This document shows positions 61,904-64,000 of a stretch of 64,000 bases of DNA, in pieces. Within the stretch, counting starts at the first letter, position 1; each line of letters opens with the position of its first letter. The position numbers and the translations under genes were made by a program. The notes beneath the pieces were generated by a model that was not told the origin of the DNA, ran no database searches, and saw nothing but the letters and a program-made list of their open reading frames with translations. The stretch comes from Dromaius novaehollandiae (lineage: Eukaryota; Chordata; Aves; Casuariiformes; Dromaiidae), in NCBI RefSeq assembly GCF_036370855.1, contig NC_088110.1:20021501-20085500 (forward strand), read 5' to 3'.

Positions 61904-64000
61904 TCTGTGCAGGATTTACTTTGATTTGTGTTTCCTGGGGAGAAGTGTTAATCTGTTACTGTTTTATGGAACTTGCACCTGCAAGCATATGAGGCTGGAT
62001 CTTGCACTTGGCAAGCTGCCTATGTCCAGGTCTGCACTTTTTCAGGTGTATCCGGCCCCATGGATATCTGTCTGTGAAGCCAGGGCAGAATATGGCTCTG
62101 CGATTGGAACATGGGGTTGAGAAGAAACGTTCCAGTACTTTGTATAAAAAGTTCACAATAATTGTTTAACATATAAATTGGTATGCTTGATTTACTAATC
62201 TGGGTGTGAAACTTGTTGCAGGTTTTCCTGGCCGTTCCTTTCTCAGTTCAGTTAGGTCAGCCGTTCTGAATACTCGGCTTCGCATGCGCTGCGTGGAGAG
62301 TGCCAGCCACCTGCAACCTCCTCGGGGGACAGCAGAGCTTAGCACCAGAGCAGAGTTGTATGCTCGTTGTGTTGTGTGTCTCTCTCCCCCTTCCAGTTTT
62401 CAGCCTTGGCTTCCCTTTCAACGATACAGAATAATACATACTAAACCACGCCTTATAAAATATAGTTAAAGTATATACATGTAGTTTCTATTCATTTTGT
62501 GAAACTAGAACATGGAAAGATACCTTTCTGACTGTAAAAATCTGAATAATATTTTCGTACACTTAGTATTTCATGTATCTGTTTCATAAATTATTTATTC
62601 AGTGTAATGGTACTTTGCCAGAATTTTGTTGGACAGCTCCGTGTAGAATGTTGCCTAAAAAGACCAGGAATGTAAAATTCTGAATTCGAAGTCTTATGAA
62701 TATTTTCTCTTATGTGGGTGGGGTTTTTGTTTGTTTGTTCTCTTACCGAACCACTCCTCTGTCTACCAAATGTTTAGCAATTAGGGTATAGTAATCTCTT
62801 TTTCAAAGACAAGTTGGAGAAACAATAGTATGTTTGCCTTATGATATGCTTTGAAATTGGACTTGTTCGAAAGCACACATGATGAGAGATCCCATAATAG
62901 CAATATACTTCATATAAGGCCTGCACAGATTTTACCAGTTCAATATTACTGTACAGAAGATGAATATAATTTTATTTGAATTGGTTACTAGCTTGTGGAA
63001 GGAAAATAAGTTACAGTTATTTTACACCTCTTGTTATTGTTAGCAGCATCTACCATCATGGTGTAGTACTGAAAGCCACGTGAATAAAATAAGAATATGA
63101 GAATAGCAACACCAGTGTGAAACCCGTGCGCGCAAAAGTCCTTGTGCGTATATGTGTGTATGCACACATTCAAACAGAGGAGTGGGATGGTAGGTTTGAA
63201 AGGTTATAGTGCAAGAAAAAAAGGTATAGTGAGTGTATATGTAACTGAGGGGAAGACATTAAGCAAGCTTGTGTTCTGGTTTCAGAGGTCAGTATGGGGT
63301 AAGAGCCACTTGAAGTGACAACAGCAGTGCAGGTTGTGAAATCCTTTTTATCGCTGCTGAATTTATGCTTTGAAGAGGGTCTTTCTGGTATGGTGTTTCA
63401 AACACAGAGAATTATGGGAGTCTGAAATGAAAGATACGCTTCACTTCCAAGTTAAAAATTGTGTTTCCCAGCAGGCATTTGTTGCGTGGAAGGAAGGGAG
63501 AGAAGGTGGCTGAGGTTGCTTTTGCCTGTCACCAGCATGAATCAGTGAGGGGCACAATCCCATGTTATTTATTGTGGCCGTGCCACCTCCTTCTCTCTCC
63601 ATATAGTTACTTTCTATCTCTGCATCCTGATTTGTTTCTGTTGATATTCGTGTGAAATATTTGGAATGACGTGGGGTTAGAACACCTTTTTTAGATGCAG
63701 GCCTTTTGGGATGGTTATCTAGATCCACAGCTACAGACCTGAATGAGAGGCCTGGTTATCAGGGGATTCAAGACACCATTGGGAGCTTTCAGTTGTGGAC
63801 TGTTTGTGAAAGTCATGCCAGGTATTTAGTTGAGAAGCTTGCATCTAAATTTAGGGGCCTAACTTTAGCCATCCAGATATGCAGATTGTAGAAGATGTTC
63901 TCCTGGCAGACTGGGATGCAGAGGTTGAGACATTAGATGCTTTACCTTGAAGATAATTATACCAGAAAAAGTAAGTTTAATTAAGGTGCTTGTGTCCTAG

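Larger units (their letters stand above)
47385..64000 (+). other. PLCG2: PLCG2 intron 2 (continues past the window)
   Basis: No further PLCG2 exon was found; in mammals the next exon encodes a peptide beginning LDIMEIKEIRP, and I see no such frame. The intron holds a CR1 LINE fragment (about 51977-52885), MIR-like relics (49181-49235, 56796-56863), microsatellites (58553-58585, 58954-58978), a short tandem duplication (61866-61903) and old-repeat phrases (51137, 55175, 63830). Confidence 0.8.

Noticed and set aside
63640..63890. Possible old repeat or frame near the window end
   Set aside because: The phrase ATCTAAATTTAGGGGCCTAA recalls sauropsid dispersed repeats, but the match is too short to call a feature. 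The 61-residue frame there is unsupported.
47385..64000. Search for the next PLCG2 exon (LDIMEIKEIRP-like)
   Set aside because: No matching frame was seen, so the exon lies beyond the window.

Overview
This window is bird nuclear DNA. Three things support that: spliced vertebrate genes with GT-AG introns; a 5'-truncated CR1 LINE of the avian type, whose translated fragments are clearly CR1 ORF2; and a very sparse repeat content made of CR1, a few decayed MIR/CORE-SINE-like remnants, and simple repeats. No mammalian Alu/L1 or recognisable LTR element was seen. I cannot fix the species.

Layout, all on the + strand. (1) Positions 1 to about 8035 hold the 3' end of CMIP (c-Maf-inducing protein): four coding exons (312-458, 1992-2097, 3288-3358, 6089-6142) that encode the last 125 residues, a leucine-rich-repeat tail ending EVDVRYTEAW. 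A 3' UTR of about 1.9 kb follows, with poly(A) signals at 7870 and 8005. (2) About 8.04-41.9 kb is intergenic. It has CpG-rich stretches at 13.6-15.8 kb and about 19 kb, with weaker GC-rich stretches near 22.4 and 25.8 kb. Long AT-rich stretches show little beyond ancient repeat debris. Some sites in this interval suggest unrecognised transcription: two RFX X-box motifs and a perfect G-quadruplex motif in the 14-15.8 kb island, two well-spliced candidate exons at 18.9 and 20.3 kb, and a candidate terminal coding exon pair at 38.54-39.12 kb. (3) About 41.4-42.45 kb is a strong CpG island with GC boxes and an exact GTCACGTGAC (CLEAR/E-box) site. It contains the probable non-coding exon 1 of PLCG2, with its donor after 42051. 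(4) PLCG2 exon 2 (47144-47384) carries the start codon and the first 65 residues of phospholipase C gamma 2, the start of its N-terminal PH domain. The rest of the window to 64000 is PLCG2 intron 2. It contains the CR1 copy (about 51977-52885), several microsatellites and decayed ancient repeats.

The order CMIP then PLCG2, in the same orientation, matches the conserved vertebrate order (human 16q23). Both genes act in immune-cell signalling, but they are separate transcription units with separate promoters. I see no sign of a horizontally acquired or prokaryote-like system. The most interesting leads are the unrecognised spliced coding candidate upstream of PLCG2 and the regulatory motif clusters in the two CpG islands.
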